Shown here piece by piece: positions 1 to 10,831 of a DNA stretch of 64,000 nt; position 1 is the first letter of the stretch; the number at the start of each line of letters is the position of its first letter. The stretch is from Durusdinium trenchii (Eukaryota; Sar; Dinophyceae; Suessiales; Symbiodiniaceae), in contig CAXAMN010006591.1 of NCBI GenBank assembly GCA_963970005.1, forward strand, positions 162,498-226,497, in the 5' to 3' direction. The notes beneath the pieces are model-generated. The model was not told where the DNA came from, did no database searches, and was given only the letters and a program-made list of their open reading frames with translations. The position numbers and the translations under genes were made by a program.

Positions 1-640
1 GTTAGGGGTTCTCAACTCTTTCTTAAGATGTGCCCGCCCTTTCTGTCACTGCTGGTGTCCGCCCTTTTCCACTGGCCATGCTTTCTATTCATTTGTCTCC
101 CATGTGATTTTTCCCCACGCAGGTTACTGTTAGGGATTCTCAATGCTTTCTAAGAGTGTCCGCCTTGCTGCGGGACAGCGTGTCCGCCTTCCGTCCGGCT
201 TGTCTCCCTTGTTTTCCTTCTTGTTGGTCATTGTGTCCGCCTTGTCTCCCTTCTGTCTCCCTTTGTCTCCGGTGTTGTCTCCCTTCTTGTTGGTCATTGT
301 GTCCGCCTTGTCTCCCTTCTCCCTTCTTGTTGGTCACTGTGTCCTTGTCTCCCTTCTGTCTCCTTTTGTGTCCCTTCTTGTGTCCCTTCTTGTCTCCCTC
401 CTTGTTGTTGGTCATCGTGTCCGTCTTGTCTCCCTTCTGTTTCCTTTTGGCTACCGTCTTGTCTCCCTTCTTGTTGGTCATTGTATCCGTCTTGTCTCCC
501 TTCTGTTTCCTTTTGTCTCCCTTCTTGTCTCCCTTCTTGTTGGTTGTTGTGTCCGTGTTGTCTCCCTTCCGTTTCCTTTTGTCTCCCTTCTTGTTGGTCA
601 TTGTGTCCGCCTTGTCTTCCTTCTTGTCTCCCATGTCTCA
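1..640. repeat. Pyrimidine-rich minisatellite
   Basis: From about 180 to 640 the plus strand is built from imperfect repeats of a TTGTCTCCCTTCTTGTTGGTCATTGTGTCCG-type block alternating with TCTGTTTCCTTTTG. Long open frames on both strands (Cys/Pro/Ser-rich on plus, Lys/Asp/Gly-rich on minus) come from this periodicity and are not believed to be genes. A separate direct repeat is visible: the block starting GTTAGGGGTTCTCAA at position 1 recurs with changes at 128, with CCGCC at the end of both copies. Confidence 0.85.
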
Positions 641-1380
641 AAAAATGGACTTGGGAACGCTTCTTTGTTGTCCCACCTGTTTGGGGCCTACGGTGGTGTA
701 ATTGGGTATTTTTCTCATTTACCGACAACTGAGATGAACCGCTGTCAAATGGCAGCGCCTTCTGACACGCTGCTGTTGTTTCACTTTGAGGAGACCTAGC
801 GTGGATATGTGATGACTTCAGGCGGATGCATTTTGGCGAGCACTGTGTATACCGCCACCGTTCTTTCTTCTTTTACTGAAGCTCTTTTCTTTTCATTGTT
901 TGTGTTAAACCTTTGAACTTTACACTCTAGACCAGACGTTTTGAAGATAGTTTATTAGTTTGCTGGTTCTTGAAAGATCGTAGAAATCAATCGGTTGGGA
1001 AGATGAGGTTGTCCATTTTAACGAACATGGTGAAGGAAGAATTGTCACTAGCCGCGGCAGACTTTAAGGACGGTCTGGGGAGTCATCCGAAGAGTGTGTT
1101 GGGACCGAAAAGACACGTCAAAAAGAATCCAAACGTCCAAACGATCAAAGAGTACCAACGAGTTTCCAAGAAAGAGTTCGAAGCGGAGGAGCCGTGTGGT
1201 ACGCTTGCAGCGAAGGCCTCTTGTGTGAAGCAAAGTTTTCGTCGGATACTCTTGCTTCGGGAGGTGCTCTCTGATTGCGAGAGCTGGGCCGGCAGTCGCT
1301 TGCGCCACTTGACGAGCAAACCAATGTTTGTGAAAGTACCCTAGGTACTGCATGACACAAGAGCTGAAAATGTTTGTTCA
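641..1380. other. Flank with no assignable gene
   Basis: This stretch separates the minisatellite from the DIRS-like element. An open frame of about 124 codons (970-1344, plus) is basic and has no motif I recognise. A comparable open frame overlaps it on the minus strand, so neither is called. The segment may be the truncated end of another repeat or ordinary intergenic sequence. Confidence 0.4.
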
Positions 1381-1489
1381 GGAGGGTGGGAGGGTTTGAC
1401 AACGTCCCTACCTATCCTTTGAGCCAGAGGCTCGAGGTCTAAGACAGATCTTGTTTTTCTTGTGGAAGCGCGCGAGCCGCCATGTCATA

Positions 1490-2887
1490 ATGGTTTTGTT
1501 GAGTGTGGTGGTGGCCCAGGGCATTAACACTGTTCCGGACCTCTTGACGGGCCTGGGGGTACCGGATCCTCTGTGGGATGCCTTCGTGGCTACGGCAGGG
1601 GATCCGGGAAATGATCTTCGGTTGATAGCGGCCATGCCTGTTTGGACGGTTCCTCAGATTGTGAGGGCCTCCACCTTGGCTTCCGGCGAACGTTTGACTC
1701 CGATTCAGGCGGCTCAGGTGGGGCTAGTCTGGCGCAATGCAAGGTGGGTCATTCATTTGCAAGGAGGCGGAAACCCTGACACCTTTGTGGATAGGGACCC
1801 ATGGATGCCAGAGGCACCTCCGGGACCTCCTGAAGGAGCTGGTGGTGGAACGGCAGTGACCAGTGGAACAACCACTGGGGGCGGTGGAGTTGGTGGCACC
1901 AAGGACAATGTGCTGAAGATGGCCAACATTGTGGACCAGACGGATGATTCGGAAACGAAGTTGCCTGATGCAGTGATGTTGAATCAATGGGCTCAAAGGT
2001 GCATCGCACGCACAGTTAGCAGCCCTACATCATCGAGTACGAGTACAGAACCAGCCACCCTATGTGGACTTCTCCGTGTGGCTACCTTTTGGGAGGAGGG
2101 TGCTGAAGAACCAGAAGTTCAGGGCCTTCCTGCCAATAGGTGATGGATCTTTTGTAATGAAGGAATTGCCGGGCCCTCAAAACTTGCAGCAGTGGTTGGT
2201 CAGTTGGAGGGTGTTCAAAGTCGCATGCATTTCATTGAGCCTGGTTACATTGGCCGCCCTCCTCCTGTATGAGAAGGTCATTGAGAAGTTGGTGCTCCAA
2301 TGGCCCAAAGCTTGGGGCCTGATTGTACAGGCTGATGACAAAGCAAGGGCGGAGAAGTTGGAGAAGATCAGGCGGTCCATTGCTCTAGACATTGCAGCAG
2401 GGGGGTCACCTCCGAGAGAATATACAGAAGCGGGCCCGTGGACAGCCTGCTTTAGGGCTTTGGCTTTGGATGAGAGGTTTTGGAATGAGCAGGTGCGTCA
2501 CCCGGCGGCTGATTGGTTGGCCAGTGGTGCACATGGTTCTCCGAAACCTCCCGCCGAGGCAATAGCCATGGCACATCTTCCGGGACCTCCTGCAGAGCGT
2601 GGTGATGACGACGACAGAAGCGATAGACGACGACAGGCCAATAGGGACAAAAGGATGGCGAAGAGGAAGAGGTGGGCGTCCGAGCGCGAAGAGCTTGCAA
2701 GCTTCAGCGCTCAAAAGGAGAGCCTAGCGAAGGCAAGGGCAAAGGCAAAGGTAAGGACCAAGCTGCGCAAGAGATTTGCTACAGCTGGGCGAATGGGGTT
2801 GGACCTTGTGTACATAAGTGCATGATTTGCTTTTCACCAGGACATCCCAACGCGGAGTGGCCGAAGAAGTCAGCATCTCCCTCGTGA
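1490..2887 (+). pseudogene. Gag-like ORF of the DIRS-like element, frameshifted
   Basis: The first ATG gives MVLLSVVVAQGINTV, followed by a region typical of dinoflagellate retroelement gags (LGVPDPLWDAF, then DPGNDLRLIAAMP). The frame then changes near 2050 and continues as PPYVDFSVWLPFGRR with a conserved central block (QQWLVSWRVFKVA, then LVLQWPKAWGLI and ADDKARAEKLEKIRR). A second change near 2740 restores the first frame and gives a C-terminal zinc knuckle, CYSWANG, GPC, HKCMICFSPGHP, in which the last expected Cys is Trp (NAEWPKK). Two compensating frame changes indicate decay or consensus-sequence errors. The assignment to gag rests on position, basic composition and the knuckle. The role would be RNA packaging in a cytoplasmic particle. 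Confidence 0.7.
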
Positions 2888-3177
2888 CCCCGAAGAGGGC
2901 TAGGGAAGAAAGGTGCTGATCCTTCTCGTGTGATGCGAGAGGGGGGGGGTGGGCAGATACGCGTGTTTGAGATGGTTTTCCTTTTGAGTTTGAGGGATGT
3001 CTTAGGTGGAAGGTGATGGTTTAGTGCGGTCGTTGGTGCACGTGGGACTCGTGTTTTCGTCGATCGTTTTCGTTCGGAGGGTTTCGCTCGGAGTGACTTG
3101 GCACGCGACGCACGGGGTGGCCTGGCTGCAGTGGGGCTGGGCGTGCCGTGGGGGGGCGTGGAGCTCGGGCGAAGGCC
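2888..3177 (+). other. Gag-pol spacer
   Basis: This untranslated-looking stretch between the zinc knuckle and the pol start carries a run of nine or more G at about 2941, followed by GGTGGGCAGATA. That resembles the G-rich string at the 3' edge of the element (7471). DIRS elements often carry an internal region complementary to their termini, so the resemblance may be functional, but I cannot align it well enough by eye to claim so. Confidence 0.35.
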
Positions 3178-3712
3178 ATGGCGAGCGCATCGACGGGGCC
3201 TGAGCCCATGGACACGGACGACTTGCCGGACAGAGTGAAGGAAGCCCTAGAACAAGCTAGAGACTACCCCGAGTACCAGGAACTGAGGATTTGCAGGTTC
3301 TTGCTCATGTTCAGCGGGGAGGTCGACGTGTTGGGGGACTGCCTGAAAAACATGGCCAGCAAGGAGGGGATTCAGGTGGAAGTATATAGTTTAGATAAGG
3401 GTGAGGGAGGCGCGGACCTCGCGCAGGATCACCCCTTCTTGGAGCTCAAAGAGGAGGCGGAGAAGCGCGCTTTCGACGCAGGACATGCAGGTTTCCCTTG
3501 CAACACGTTCAGCAGGGCGAGATGGAACATGGACTTCAGAGGACCGCCGCCGGTAAGGTCGCTGCAGCACATCTATGGGTTGCCATCGAACTCGGTGGAG
3601 GAGCAGCGACTGGCGGATGTGGGGACCCTACTAGCTACGAGGTCGGTAGAAGTCATCGGGGCCATCCTGAAGAGCCAGCGGAAGCGAAAGGTACCGCAGT
3701 CCGGGACCTTAG
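3178..3712 (+). pseudogene. Methyltransferase-like N-terminal module of DIRS-like pol
   Basis: The ATG at 3178 gives MASASTGPEPMDTDDL. The module then reads LLMFSGEVDVLGDCLKNM, an acidic VEVYSLDKGEGGADLAQD segment, and AGFPCNTFSRARW. The order (FSG loop, a DxxxG-like strand, then PCxTFS) resembles motifs I, II and IV of cytosine-5 methyltransferases, with Cys as the would-be nucleophile. The rest of such an enzyme (motifs VI to X) is not evident, so catalytic competence is doubtful. The frame continues through LQHIYGLPSNSVEEQRLAD and is broken near 3713. One extra A in the AAA run at 3713-3715 would join GTLE to the downstream NPPGTE frame. Retroelement-borne methyltransferases are known in dinoflagellates, and classical DIRS elements carry an adenine-type domain elsewhere in pol. 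Confidence 0.55.
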
Positions 3713-6010
3713 AAACCCCCCAGGGACAGAGACACGTGAAGAAGGACCTGCTTGGGAACTTCCAGAAATCAAAGCGTTTATGGAAGCGTTTGAGGGGCAA
3801 GTTGCGGACTATAACACCTGCGCCTTTCAAGAGGGTGAGAGAACCAGGTGGTACAAGCCAGGGCGCTTTGCTGGCCGTTTGTTAGATCTTGAAAGGTTGA
3901 AAAGGTCTTGCCCTTGCGGCCAATGGATTCGTCATGAACCTCTTGTAGGGTCTCGTCGAACTGCAGCGGCTGCCCAATACGCAAAGCAGTTATGCGAGGA
4001 GTACTGCAAGCTGGTGATCACCGCCTTCAAACACATGATGCAGCTGGAGTATTGGAGGCGCATGCTCAAGACCAAGGAAAAAGAGGTTTCGGCGTTGAAG
4101 AGAAGGTGGATCGCAAGCAAGGAGCGCATATATCAAGGCTATCAAGGACCTCCTGAAGGACAACCCACGGCAGATCCATCAAAGAGGGTTTGGGAGCAGA
4201 CGCAAACAAACCAGGATATCAGGCCAATGATGGGGATGTCGAAGAAGGCCAGGAGAGAAGAGGAGAACGAGCGCTACATAGGAGGCATGCGAAACCCCGG
4301 TAGGGCAGTTGAGAGACTGTCGAAGATGAGGCAAGTTGGAATGGACGTCTCCAGGATTTGGGATCGCTTCATCATGGGTTACCCGGAGGCCTTGGACGTG
4401 GCGAAGAACTATGGGATGGACGGAAGTCGACCCAACATGGAAGTGGAGATGGCCTGGAAAGGTTCCCTCAAGCAGTTCTTTCAGACCAGGACCTTTCAGG
4501 ACGTGGTGCTGAAGGACAAGTACGAGTTTGACTCTCCACTGGACCCGGAGCTATGGGAAGGTTGGCTTAGAGCGGCCCTGGACCCTGAGAAGCACCTGGT
4601 GGAGTGGATTAGGCGTGGAGTACCGCTGGGCATGAGCAAGGGCATCCCGTGTTGCGGAATCTTCCCAAAGGCAGATGATCCGGATCAAGAGATGGAAGAG
4701 GCACCTGAATTGGCAGAGCAGCTAGGCATGTCAAACTATAAGAGCTTCACGGATGAACCGGTGCATGCAAGGGCTGAGTTGGGAAGGCTGGTGGGTGAAG
4801 GCTTCGCGGTGGTCCTCCCGACGAGCAAGGCCAACGAGATGCATGCCAGAGGCACAGTATCAAAGTTGGCGCTGCTGGTCAAAGAGAAGGACGATGGCAG
4901 CGTGAAGAGAAGAATCATAGTGGACCTTCTGAGATCCGGAGGCAACGCAAGGTGCAGGGTGCCATCAGAGCGGATTGTTCTTCCTCGAGTGGTGGACGTG
5001 GTGGACAGTTTTAGGTTCTTATGGAAGACCAGGGACCGGATGGCGATCAAGGCGAAGGAGGAAGAGTGGACCCTTGATGAGGACAGGCCGGATGGGGGCA
5101 TCTACGATTTCGAGATGATCACGGCGGACCTCAGTGGCGCCTATTGCCATCTTCCGGTACATCCAGAAGAACATGCAAACTGCTTGAGCCCGGGCATTCA
5201 CCAATCCGAGACCCTAATGTGGGTTGCGATGTTATTTGGATTCAAAGGTGCGCCACTTTTGGTTGCAGCGTGCCTGGCGAGGATCTGGCAGTCGCTTATA
5301 GCACCTTGGGAAATGCAGAGCCAGCTGTACATGGACGATCCAATGTGGATCTTGCGGGGCCCATCCTCGAGGAGAAACAGGAACCTCGCCCTCTTACTCT
5401 ACACAGCCAGAGCACTGGGGATCAATTTGGCTTGGCACAAGGGAGCAAGAGGAAGTCAGCTGACCTGGATCGGGGTGATGTTTGAGGTCATCCAAGCCGA
5501 GGCTATGATCAAGCTGACCGTGCCCAGGAAGATGATGATGGAGATCCGCACTACGTTGGAATCCTGGGAGCAGAAAGGGATGGTAAGCCTCCGAGAAGTG
5601 CAGCAGGTGACGGGGCGCCTCTCCTGGGTCGCGGGGATCCTTCCAAGAGCTCGCTGGGCTGTCAGCATTATGTATGCTGTGGTTGCTGACACGAAACGGG
5701 CAGAAGAAGAAGAAAAGAAGAGAGCAACCAGACGAGCGGACCAGAGACCCAAATTGGGACTGGTGTCAGTGAAGCGTTTAGAGCTACCCAGACGCTGGTT
5801 TGTCACTCTCTTCAAGGTCCCGGTCTTGGAAGAGGACGCAAAATGGTTGGGGGCGCCTTGGAAGGAATCTGCGTCGCAGGGACCACTGGAAGCCTGGGCG
5901 GTGAAGTTGGCCTTTCGCAGATGGGCGCATAGGCTGGAGGGCAAGAGCGTGGTGCTGAGGAGCGATAGCGTGGTGGCATTGGCAATGGCAAAACGACTGT
6001 CCTCCCCGGC
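3713..6010 (+). pseudogene. Reverse transcriptase and RNase H of DIRS-like pol
   Basis: The uninterrupted frame runs from 3713 through the RNase H. An N-terminal connector (ADYNTCAFQEGERTRW, CPCGQWIRHEPLVG) is followed by the polymerase. Visible parts are KRRIIVDLLRSGG near 4910, DLSGAYCHLPVHP near 5130 (catalytic Asp region), LFGFKGAPLL near 5235, the YMDD box at 5328-5339, and LTWIGVMFEV near 5460. An RNase H segment follows (LEAWAVKLAFRRWAH, then VVLRSDSVVALAMAK at about 5950-5993), with the Asp of RSDS in the expected place. The polymerase would copy element RNA into DNA in virus-like particles. The frame stays open to 6308, but the sequence after about 6010 no longer looks like pol, so a frameshift probably lies there. 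Confidence 0.8.
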
Positions 6011-6186
6011 GACCAGTGCAGAGAAGGTAGGACAAAATGCAGGTCCGAGAAGGGGATCTTTTGAAGCAGTCATGGACATCCTGCAGGGCAAGTCCAAGTT
6101 GCGTCAAGCCAAGGAGGCACTCAGGGGAGATTTCTTAGCAAAATCCTCGAGAGCAGCCCAGAAAACTAAGAGAGCAAGTCTTAGCG

Positions 6187-7389
6187 ATGGCAAGAGCGAG
6201 CATGGGAGAAGGACGACAAGTCTTTCCACTTCAGCTGAACACCATCGAGGACGTAGCAGCAGCAATCAAATCTGGGGGATGGACTTCAGGAGATCAGTAT
6301 CTGAATGAGCTCAAACTCATGCACATTGAAGCGGGCTTCGAGGTGAACCTCCAGATGAACAAGCTGCTGACAGATTGCAAGAGATCCATTAGAAGGAATC
6401 GGGGCCCAGTCAGAAGAGCTCCAGAGGTGAAGCTTGAAGACATCGAGCAACTGAAGTGGGTGCTGTGCTGCCAGGACCCAGAAGAACGACCAGACCTGCT
6501 TTGTCCTATGCCTGGGCAGTGATTTGGATGCTGAGGGAGATTGAGGTAAGTGCAATGAGATGGAAAGATGTAACGACTTGTGATGCGGGAAAAAGAGTGA
6601 CCATTCTTCATCCCCCACTCGAATTGCGACCAGCAAGGACTAGGAGTTCGACGTACTCTTCAATGTTGCATGTACAAGAACTGCCCTAGATGGTGTTGCT
6701 GGAGGGTGTGGAGCGAAGTATGGAAGGCGTACAGAGCCGAACGTGAGCCTCAGGATTACATCTTTCAGGACTCAGAGCACAAGAAGCTGTCCAAAGCCAA
6801 GATGGTGGAAGGTTGGACAATGGTGGCAGGTGAAGGCATCCAAGGACACTTGGCAAGAAGGTCTGGAACCATGAGCTATGTAAGATTGGGCATGCCAACC
6901 CAGGAGCTGGCTTTTCTAGGGAGATGGAAGTCGTCAGTGGTGCTTTCATATGCAGAAGATGCCCTGCAGTCAGAGCCGGCAAACAAGAACATCAGCGGCA
7001 GCAGACAACGAAAGGACAAAAGAGAGATGACACTTCTCGACAACAAGCTTGAAGCACAGCCACTCGGGGACATGCCGAAGGTACAGGACAAGTCGGTAGG
7101 CAAAGAGCTGGTGGTAACCCAGTTACCAAAGAAGCTATGGGTGGCATCCACGGCCTATAACTCCAGGGAGAGAGTATGGCATCAGGTGGAAGGAGCCAGC
7201 TGGGACACGCCTATCGAAGCATGGACCTCAGTCTGTGGCTGGCCTTTTAGTAGGCATTCCTCAAAGGTGGCTTTACAGTCTCAGCTCACCCTGAACCAGA
7301 GGAAATGCAAAAAGTGCTTGAAGAAGACTTGCGGCATAGCCATGGAGGAAGAGGTGGCAAGTCAGAAAATGACTGCACGTAATGGTTGA
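6187..7389 (+). pseudogene. Tyrosine recombinase of DIRS-like element, frameshifted
   Basis: The N-terminal core-binding part is read in one frame (QLNTIEDVAAAIKSGGW to about 6500). A second frame gives WMLREIEVSAMRWKDV near 6530-6575, holding the first catalytic Arg. The first frame resumes by about 6637 with GVRRTLQCCMYKNCPR. The catalytic end then reads GHLARRSG (HxxR, near 6840-6862), FLGRWKSS (His/Trp position) and LSYAEDAL (nucleophile Tyr, near 6946). All five signature positions are therefore still visible in order, R, HxxR, W, Y. The enzyme would integrate a circular DNA copy. A basic tail with KKCLKKTCG ends at 7389. At least two frame changes inside the domain make this copy inactive as written. 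Confidence 0.8.
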
Positions 7390-7480
7390 TGAAAGAATGA
7401 GCCTGGAAAGCCGATACCCAGGCTTGACAACCAAGCAAAAGAGCCGCGACTAGCTTTTGCCCCTTTGGAGGGAGGGTGGG

Positions 7481-10400
7481 TAGATCTAACACAAAGCTCG
7501 TTGTCGTTTCATTTCTGTTTCTTCTCTTTCTCTCCACGGCTGCGTGACAGGTCACAGCCTCTACCCGCCAAATGGATCCTGCACGGAGCACACCGACTAC
7601 GGTGCTTGGGAGTCAAGCTTGGCCTTTCGATTTGCCTCCATGTATATAGCCCAGGACAAGATTTGTTTTGAACAGATTCTTGCAAAAGAGGTTGTTCAAT
7701 GTTGTTCACCGTCTTCCTAGCAGCACTCAACTGCTGAGGCGTTCTCACTCTACAGCAGAGCACTGGGCCGGGCTTAGAGTATTTTGCAGACAATTCGTGG
7801 CAAACTTTGGAGCCACCCAATGGTCACTTGACATCAACCACAAACAACTGCGGATGCTAGAAGCCAATTGGAATGACGTCCGCACCCTGCATCCATATCG
7901 TCCCCCTGAAGCATGATAGAATAAGCACTATGGAACGAACTACCGTCTCGACAAATGTCCAAGGCTTCGCAGTGATATTTGCTGGCGACATGCTTGAGGT
8001 CATGACAAATGGCCAGGCCAGTCGGCTTTGAGACAAAACTGTGCTTGGGAGCCACAGGCGGCGCCTGTGAAGAAAGTGCCTTTTGAAAGTATAAGCTTGC
8101 ATTCATCCAGATTCCTCCAGGTCAGGGCCCTGGTTCATCGGGTTTCTCCAGGAGATTTTCGCCAGCCACTTGGCACTAATTAGGAACAGCTTTCGGTCTT
8201 TCTTTGGTGCATGAATTTAAGACCGCTTGTGTGGATTCAGCCTGTCCGTGTCTGTTGGCAAGACTTGCCATTCCACATGCTGTATGTATGTGCAGAGGTT
8301 TCACTGACTGTCGAGGTCGCACATTGTTTTCTTGCAGCCCGTCCCTTGGCGGATTCAGCCCCAAGAACGGAGGAAGTGCAAGGATATTGTGCCAGATGGG
8401 CTGTGCATAGCGCTGCTTGATGGCGTAGCATTGCTACTGCTTGATGCAAATCTTGCGGTGCTAGTACTTGGAGCAAGGAGTCCGTGCTAAGGACCGTGAT
8501 ACAATCGTGCAGCCCCTGCAGTCACATTTGCGCAAAGATGGGACTGACTTCCCACCGGTCACCTATGGTGAATGGCACTCAAAGAAGCACCTTGGCCAAC
8601 TCGCATCACTTTGATATTCAACTCAATCACACAGGACTCGGGACCAGTCCACTTGCAGGACGAGCCTCGCCTTCCGCAAGTTTTTACCTGCAAAAGGTGG
8701 ACAGAATTCCAAAATCATTTGGTTGTCTCATGGCTTTGTGCACGGGTTGCTGTGAATTTATCAACGAATTTGGCGATCATCAAAACATATCACAACCTCA
8801 TTTGGCTCCAGAGGACACAGGCCACAGGCCTTTCATGGGTTAAGGTCGGATGGAGCCCACATCAAATGTGCAATCGCCAAAACCAGTGATGACCTATTAT
8901 ATAAGTAAAGAGTGTTCGTGAAACAGAAGGAGTGTGCTGGAAGCTGGAATAGTGATAGGCCCCCTTCAAGAGTGACAACGTATGTCAATGCAGCTTTTGG
9001 GTATGTTCAGCTATGTTGAAAGGGTGGTTGAGGCCAAAAAAGCGATAGGACCCCTCCAAAAAGGATAACCTCGTTGGATCATGTTTTCTTTGCTAAGCGG
9101 CGGCTTTGGCAGACGCTCACATGCGCCATGGAATTCATAGCCGTCAGGGGCATAGAGAGCTACATCACTGTCACTGTCACTAGTTACAAAATGGCTGGTG
9201 CTGTACTTGGCCAAGGCATGGCCAGCAACAACATTTTCAGCTGTTCTAGTAGCATCAGAGGTGGCATGTTTGTTGCTTCAAACTTGGATAAGGGCTTAGG
9301 ACACCAATTGGCTGCTTGAATTGCCAGGTTGTCCAGGTGCAGATGCCCCCTCTTTCAACGTATGTTGAGTTTGCCAGCCTGGTTGTTGGGTCGGAAACTT
9401 ACGCACCCTGGACGCCGGAATGACAAATCGCTTGAGACTTCAGCGGTACATGTTTCTCAGGTCCATTGCAGTGGCTCTTGCAGTGAAGCCAGTACGTCGC
9501 TGGAAAGCAGAGGATGGAGCTTGGTTGGCCACTTTGCCATAGCTGAATTATTTGAACTCTTGCTTTGTTCTTGTTTCACAGGCTTTTCGGACTGCATGGC
9601 TGCTGTTTCTATTTCTGTGTTCAAGCGCTTCTCTCCTACATGGCTTGGAACTCATGATTGCAAAGCATTTTGCTGTTCTTGGTGCATCATTTCACCCGGG
9701 TATACATAATCAAAGACTGAACTGCACCTCCAAACTGAGAAACCCGAGGTGCACTTGCACCTGATTGTGGGGGAATGCCAACTGTTTGTGTTTGGAGTTC
9801 TGCCAACCTTTTGCCCTGATGCAACCCCGCCTGCGCATGTAACCGCAGCCACAGGCACATACTGAATGAAAGAATCTGAAACGATCAGATGTGGTTAGGA
9901 ATTGCCTCAAGGCAACGAAACAGCACTCCACACACAGCCTCCTCCACCTGTACTGTGTGTGTGAACCCGGACGCAGGTACCATGGGCGGGTTAAAATGCT
10001 GGGAGGGAAATGTGTAGGCGTTGAAGGTGGGAAAGGATGAACATGTTATAAGCAGCACGGTGTCACTGCAAGCTAACGACCCAATACACTATCTACAAGA
10101 CAGCGTGGTAGTGAGACATTGGTGTCGAACACGTGTTTTTCAAACCGATGATGAGCCTGCTTGAGTGCAGATGCAATTAGGAGCCCTCCAAGGACCCAGG
10201 GGGCTTCCATGTTTTGGCCCACTTGTGGGCGCAGGAGTAAACTACTAAACTACTCCGGAAGGAAAATTTGCCCGGTGAATTAGAAGCAGAATGGCTTCAA
10301 GAATCGCAGCGCTACAGGCAGCAGAGTTGTTCAACTGGCGCCAGCACCGGCACAAAAGACAAAAAGTGACTGCTTTCTCCTGAGCGCTTGGAGCCCAACT

Positions 10401-10507
10401 ATGCCAGGGCTTTATGACCGGGGCATCGTGGGATCTATATACCCAAGGGTCACGAAATGAAGGCGACAATGACAGACTGAGTGGTTCCCAAGTCAAGTGA
10501 AGCACGC
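7481..10507. other. Gene-poor stretch
   Basis: No open frame here has a recognisable domain, and none is longer than about 130 codons. A weak local duplication is visible: a block with GTGATAGGCCCCCTTCAAGAG near 8952 recurs as GCGATAGGACCCCTCCAAAAA near 9044. Composition is near that of the flanks. The stretch is probably intergenic or intronic. Confidence 0.6.
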
Positions 10508-10831
10508 TTAGAGGTTCCTCCATCCAGTGGGGCCGGGGGTCAACACTTCACGGGAGTGTTTGAACAGCCGCAAGATGGCAGAGGACATGGCATCACCCAT
10601 GGGTGCTCCTTGTTCCTTACGACCGATGAATCTGGGTAAAAGGACGTAGTTGGTGGTAAGAAAATTTCCCAGGATAAGTCTCGCATCGTCGAAAGATAAT
10701 GTGCAATACCCAGGTAGGTCATATTTAAGCCAAGACGAGCCGGGCCTCCCATAGGAATTCCAGTAGGCGGTCAAATTTTTTGAGATGCCAGGGGCAGACT
10801 CACAGGGTGATTGGTGGAAACAATCCTGCAT
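10508..10831 (-). pseudogene. Reverse-transcriptase fragment
   Basis: The minus-strand frame contains LLPRFIGRKEQGAPMGDAMSSAILRLFKHSRE. The QGxPMGxxxS pattern followed by a hydrophobic helix is the region just before the catalytic loop in many reverse transcriptases, including Penelope-like and group II-like types. Upstream residues (DLPGYCTLSFDDARLILGNFL) fit the palm approach. The following YxDD region is absent, so this is a short relic. No terminal repeats or companion domains were found. The family is uncertain; a dinoflagellate-specific reverse transcriptase is equally possible. Confidence 0.45.

Larger units (their letters stand above)
1381..7480 (+). mobile_element. DIRS-like tyrosine-recombinase retroelement
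   Basis: In order, the element holds a gag with a zinc knuckle, a methyltransferase-like module, a reverse transcriptase with a YMDD box, an RNase H, and a tyrosine recombinase. The RT-RH-YR combination without an integrase is the hallmark of DIRS-type elements, which integrate by recombination and leave no target duplication. The limits are approximate: the 10-mer GGAGGGTGGG occurs at 1381-1390 and 7471-7480, and a related G-rich string followed by GGTGGGCAGATA lies internally near 2940-2958. A TTGACAAC block sits near both ends (about 1397 and 7413). The reading frame changes several times, so this copy is probably dead, although every catalytic motif can still be read. Confidence 0.8.

Noticed and set aside
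140..799. Overlapping frames on both strands of the first minisatellite
   Set aside because: The period of the repeat keeps several frames open; there is no domain and no splice context.
970..1344. 124-codon basic open frame
   Set aside because: There is no motif, similar-sized frames lie on the other strand, and there is no splice or repeat context.
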